Position numbers and translations under genes: made by a program. The notes beneath the pieces were generated by a model. That model saw nothing but the letters and a program-made list of their open reading frames with translations. It was not told where the DNA came from and did no database searches. Of a stretch of 17,815 bases of DNA, positions 14,771-17,815 are shown one piece after another. Source of the DNA: an uncultured Bacteroides sp. (GTDB lineage: Bacteria > Bacteroidota > Bacteroidia > Bacteroidales > UBA932); NCBI GenBank assembly GCA_900543205.1, contig UQQM01000035.1, forward strand, positions 1 through 17,815, written 5' to 3'. Numbering within the stretch: position 1 is the first letter of the stretch; each line of letters starts with the position of its first letter.

Positions 14771-17005
14771 ATGCGCAAATCTTTCTATGGTATGCTGCTC
14801 TGCGCCCTTTCCGTCGCGGCCTGCAGCACTCCGGTTCCCCTTCAGGACAGGCTTCTGGAGCACGATGCCGAAATCAACGAGGTCATCGCCAGGATGACCC
14901 TCGAGGAGAAGGTCGAGATGCTCCACAGCAAGACCAACATGTCCTCTGAGGGCGTCCCCTCCCAGGGCATCCCCGACATCAAGTACACCGACGGGCCCTT
15001 CGGCATCCGCGAGGAGGGCGTCCCCACAGGCTTCCAGTCCGCCGGCTGGCAGCTTGACTCCGCCACCTACTTCCCCACCGGCTCCGCCCTCGCGGCCACA
15101 TGGTCGCCCGAGCTAGCCTACCTCTACGGCTCCGGCATGGGGCGCGAGGCTCGCCTCCGGGGCAAGGACGTCATCCTCGGACCCGCAATCAACATCCAGA
15201 GGCTTCCTGTCGGTGGCCGCTCATACGAGTACCTCTCCGAGGACCCCATCCTCAGCGCGGACCTCGCAGCTGAATATGTGAAGGGCGTGCAGGACGCCGG
15301 CACCGCCGCCTGCATCAAGCACTTCGCCCTCAACAGCCAGGAGACAAACCGAGGCACCGTCAACGTCGTCGTTGACGAGCGCACCATGCGCGAGCTCTAC
15401 CTCAGGCCCTTCGAGGCAGCCGTCCGCGAAGGCGGAGCCATGGTCGTCATGCCCGCCTACAACAAGGTCAACGGCTTCTACTGCTCCGAGAACGCCCACC
15501 TCAACAACGACATCCTCCGTGGCGAATGGGGGTTCAACGGCTTCACCGTCTCCGACTGGGGCGGAACTCACAGCACCATGGGCGCCGCGCTCGGCGGGCT
15601 CAACGTCCAGATGACTGGCGACACCTTCTTCGGCCCAGCCCTCATCGACTCCGTCAGGGCCGGCAGGCTCCCCGAGTCCGTCATCGACGACAAGGTCCGC
15701 GAGATCCTCCGCGTCCGCTACGCCATCGAACCCGTACCCGAGGATGAGGCCAACACCGTCATGACCTCCCAGAAGCCCCAGCAGGAGATAGCATACAAGG
15801 TCGCACAGAAGTCCGTCGTCCTCCTCCAGAACGACGGCATCCTCCCACTTGACAAGGACACTCCCAGTATCGCCGTCATAGGACTCAACGCCAAGGCCTC
15901 CACCGCCGCCGGCGGCATGGGCGCGGGCGTCAAGACTCTCTACGAGGTCTCCCCCTTCGACGGCATCGCCAACCACGCCTCAGGCGTAGTCTCATACGCA
16001 CCCGCCTACAAGAACTACATGGGAATGTTTGCAGGATGGCTCAAGAACCGCCCTGCCGACCTAGCCGAAACCATAGATGAAGCACCCGATCCCGAACTGC
16101 TCGACGAAGCTCTTGAAGCCGCCGCCGAAGCCGACGTCGTGATCTTCTTCTCCGGCACCAACAAGTCCATCGAGTCCGAGGGCAGCGACCGCGAGAACAT
16201 AGACCTCCCCGTCTCCCAGAACGAAATCCTCGCCAAGATAGCCGAGGTCAACCCCAACATCGTCACCGTCAACATCTCCGGCGGCCCCTGCGACCTCCGC
16301 GAGGTCTCCAGGCTCTCCCGCGCAGTCCTCCAGGGATGGTGGAACGGACTTGAGGGTGGCAACGCCCTCGCCGATGTCCTCTTCGGCGACATAGCACCTT
16401 CAGGCAAGCTCCCCATTACCTTCCCCGCAAGGCTCGAGGACTCCCCCGCCTTCGCCCTCGGCAACTTCCCCCAGAAGGTCGAGGTCCAGGGAGACCTCTT
16501 CGGTAACCAATACCGTCAGGACGTCAAAGGACAGAACAGGTTCAGAATGAACCGCGTGCCGGTTGACGCATATTATACCGAGGGTCTGCTTGTGGGATAC
16601 CGTTGGTTCGACACCAAGGGCATAGAGCCCCTCTACGCCTTCGGCCACGGACTCTCATACGTCGACTTCGAGTACTCCGGCATCAAGGCCAGGGCCGGCA
16701 AGGATGCCGTGACCGTGACCTTCGACCTCACCAACAGGGGTGACATGGAGGCCGACGAGGTCGCACAGCTCTACGTCAGGTATCAGGACAGCGCCGTTGA
16801 GCGTCCCGAGAAGGAGCTCAAGGCCTTCCAGAGAGTCACCGTCGCCCCCGGCGCAACCGAGAAGGTGACCCTCGAGTTCAGCCTCGACGACCTCCGCTGG
16901 TGGAACGAGGAGGCCGGCGGATGGGACATCGAGCGCGGAACCCTCGATCTCATGCTCGGCTCGGCTTCCGATGACATCAGGCTGACAGCAGAAGTCACAA
17001 TCTAA
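14771..17005 (+). CDS. GH3-family beta-glycosidase, exported lipoprotein
   Basis: This 744-residue enzyme has the signal MRKSFYGMLLCALSVAAC with lipid-anchor C18. The N-terminal (beta/alpha)8 domain contains GRSYEY (149-154), KHF (183-185) and the nucleophile D262 in VSDWGG. The second domain contains GTNKSIESEGSDREN, in which E467 is the likely acid/base. A fibronectin III-like C-terminal domain starts near 655. The family releases beta-linked glucose or xylose from non-reducing ends; the exact sugar cannot be read from sequence. The lipid anchor places it in the periplasm or on the surface. It sits directly after a hybrid sensor gene, with its own promoter and terminator. Its codon choice (ATC, GTC, CTC, CGC heavy) differs visibly from the neighbouring sensor gene, which uses many ATA and AGG codons, suggesting high expression or a different history. 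Confidence 0.94.
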   Translation: MRKSFYGMLLCALSVAACSTPVPLQDRLLEHDAEINEVIARMTLEEKVEMLHSKTNMSSEGVPSQGIPDIKYTDGPFGIREEGVPTGFQSAGWQLDSATYFPTGSALAATWSPELAYLYGSGMGREARLRGKDVILGPAINIQRLPVGGRSYEYLSEDPILSADLAAEYVKGVQDAGTAACIKHFALNSQETNRGTVNVVVDERTMRELYLRPFEAAVREGGAMVVMPAYNKVNGFYCSENAHLNNDILRGEWGFNGFTVSDWGGTHSTMGAALGGLNVQMTGDTFFGPALIDSVRAGRLPESVIDDKVREILRVRYAIEPVPEDEANTVMTSQKPQQEIAYKVAQKSVVLLQNDGILPLDKDTPSIAVIGLNAKASTAAGGMGAGVKTLYEVSPFDGIANHASGVVSYAPAYKNYMGMFAGWLKNRPADLAETIDEAPDPELLDEALEAAAEADVVIFFSGTNKSIESEGSDRENIDLPVSQNEILAKIAEVNPNIVTVNISGGPCDLREVSRLSRAVLQGWWNGLEGGNALADVLFGDIAPSGKLPITFPARLEDSPAFALGNFPQKVEVQGDLFGNQYRQDVKGQNRFRMNRVPVDAYYTEGLLVGYRWFDTKGIEPLYAFGHGLSYVDFEYSGIKARAGKDAVTVTFDLTNRGDMEADEVAQLYVRYQDSAVERPEKELKAFQRVTVAPGATEKVTLEFSLDDLRWWNEEAGGWDIERGTLDLMLGSASDDIRLTAEVTI

Positions 17006-17026
17006 ACTGGCTTGCACACATGGAAG

Positions 17027-17066
17027 CAAGGTGGCCGGACGCTTGTCCAGTCACCTTGTTTCTTTT
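17027..17066 (+). terminator. Intrinsic terminator of the GH3 gene
   Basis: CAAGGTG (17027-17033) pairs with CACCTTG (17052-17058). The stem continues inward through G-T and C-G pairs, one mismatch and GGAC/GTCC around a GCTT loop. TTTCTTTT follows directly at 17059-17066. It lies 22 nt after the GH3 stop codon. Confidence 0.85.
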
Positions 17067-17229
17067 AATCTGCCGCGCGTTCCCCGGTTTTCTTTTCCCG
17101 GCCCGGTCGACAAAAAATTGCAAAGCTTGCCTGCCCGGCTGGATTTGCACTTCGGTCGCCCTCCTCTGCTGTCCACCTACTGTACGCTTCAAGTATGCAA
17201 TGCCGCTTCATGTTTCACGTTGCCACATA

Positions 17230-17339
17230 GCCTCACGGTTACAATTGCGCCTCACGATTCAGTCCGGCATTTGCAAACCTGCCGCCCATCCCTGCCGCGC
17301 GCCTCGCGGCTGCAACTGCGCCTCACAGATACAACTGCG
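17230..17339. repeat. Degenerate direct repeats with CAAYTGCGCCTCAC core
   Basis: The 14-nt core occurs at 17242-17255 and 17313-17326 with one difference. Half units recur as CCTCAC at 17230 and CAACTGCG at 17332. Segments 17231-17249 and 17321-17339 align at about 15 of 19 positions. The units are too few and too irregular for a CRISPR array. Confidence 0.5.
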
Positions 17340-17532
17340 ATTTCCCGGCCATGCTTTACGGCAGTAATTGTTGATAATTGTGGCAATGCAGTTTGCTCGG
17401 TAAACCAATCAACCCGGCGATTAATACCGTTCAATGGTTCACTCTGCCGGGGGGGGGCGATGGGATAATTGGCCGGACATCAAAATACTTGTGAGCAGGA
17501 CATCTCCCGAAATCGTACCTGCACGGCCGTCC

Positions 17533-17592
17533 AAGGCCGATTTTGCAATTCGCCGGGCGCACAAGTCGGCCTTAGAAGGGCGACTTGTGCGC
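17533..17592. repeat. Three mutually complementary arms able to form alternative hairpins
   Basis: Arm A (17557-17573, GCGCACAAGTCGGCCTT) is complementary at 16 of 17 positions to arm B (17576-17592). This includes a perfect 12-bp outer stem 17557-17568 with 17581-17592. Arm A is also complementary to arm X (17533-17546), with AAGGCCGA perfect, then one mismatch and a bulge. X and B are therefore direct repeats flanking an inverted copy. A further GCGCAAGTC at 17594-17602 can pair with part of arm B. No T-tract follows, so a simple terminator is unlikely. It resembles a REP-like interspersed palindrome or a structured RNA. Confidence 0.7.
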
Positions 17593-17815
17593 AGCGCAAG
17601 TCTTAAAACTCCCTGATTGTCAATTACTTGAACATTTTCCTCCGCGCACATGTTTTTGCGCTGAACATGATTCAGTCCAGCTATAATCTGCAATCTGCTT
17701 GCCCCGGCTTTCGTTATGACGGATTTTTATCCGCCGCCATGTTTCGTGAAATTCATCGGCTACGTCGGGGCCAGTCTTGCGGCATTCAGAGTCGGGCCTG
17801 TGGGGCAAATGGAAG

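Larger units (their letters stand above)
17067..17815. other. 749-bp stretch without a convincing gene
   Basis: Open frames here are short, change character along their length and show no export signal or domain. The base composition alternates between GC-rich palindromic segments and AT-rich spacers. Within it I see degenerate direct repeats (17230-17339), a run of nine G (17449-17457), three mutually complementary arms (17533-17592) and a weak hairpin with ATCC/GGAT arms near 17719-17736. It may be intergenic DNA before a gene beyond the window, a decayed gene or a repeat-rich spacer. Confidence 0.6.

Noticed and set aside
15221..15976. Minus-strand open frame of 251 codons, Gly/Val/Asp-rich
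   Set aside because: It is antisense to the GH3 catalytic domain. Its composition comes from the C-ending codon bias of that gene.
17230..17339. CRISPR-like array
   Set aside because: There are only two clear core copies, unequal spacing, and no cas genes in view.
17434..17616. Short open frames on both strands at 17434-17693
   Set aside because: They run through the palindromic arms and the G9 tract, and mirror-image translations arise from the inverted repeat itself.

Overview
The window looks like chromosomal DNA from a GC-rich member of the Bacteroidales (phylum Bacteroidota). The evidence is a hybrid two-component system of the Bacteroidetes type, a fimbrillin/GLUG lipoprotein, Bacteroidota promoter signals (TTG about 19-20 nt upstream of TAnnTTTG) and weak ribosome binding sites. 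The GC content and gene types would suit a relative of Alistipes/Rikenellaceae, but the sequence alone does not settle the genus.

Layout. (1) 19-1044 (+) is an OxyR peroxide sensor with both redox cysteines and an in-frame 99-bp insertion. (2) 1144-2710 is a rearranged patch. An O6-alkylguanine-DNA alkyltransferase gene (-) has lost its natural 3' end. Its tail is replaced by a 226-bp partial copy of the 3' half of a hypothetical gene whose full version lies at 2342-2710 (-). A small hypothetical gene (1971-2315, +) sits between them. (3) 5249-2342 (-) is a compact operon: ABC ATPase, six-helix permease, YtrA-type GntR repressor, flavodoxin-fold NAD(P)H oxidoreductase (with a frameshift in a C6 run), and probably the hypothetical gene at 2342-2710. 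The genes overlap or nearly touch. A clean promoter carries an 11-bp inverted repeat that is the likely operator of the GntR protein. (4) 11001-5254 (-) is a second run of tightly packed genes: hypothetical protein, secreted CocE/NonD-type serine hydrolase, a 56-residue small protein, a fimbrillin-like/GLUG lipoprotein, and a glutamine synthetase family enzyme. The first two junctions are ATGA overlaps. (5) 11105-14662 (+) is a one-protein hybrid two-component system. It is followed by its likely target, a GH3 beta-glycosidase lipoprotein (14771-17005, +), which has its own promoter, an operator-like palindrome and a strong intrinsic terminator. (6) 17067-17815 has no convincing gene. It holds degenerate direct repeats, a G9 run and a set of three mutually complementary arms able to form alternative hairpins.

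How the parts may work together. The hybrid sensor and GH3 enzyme form a minimal carbohydrate-sensing and degrading pair, with no SusC/SusD in view. The GntR-ABC operon looks like a self-regulated envelope-stress or drug-response transporter. The hydrolase, small-protein, lipoprotein and glutamine synthetase set is an unrecognised combination and is the best candidate here for an undescribed system. OxyR, the alkyltransferase and the flavin oxidoreductase are all stress-related, but they are not visibly in one transcription unit.
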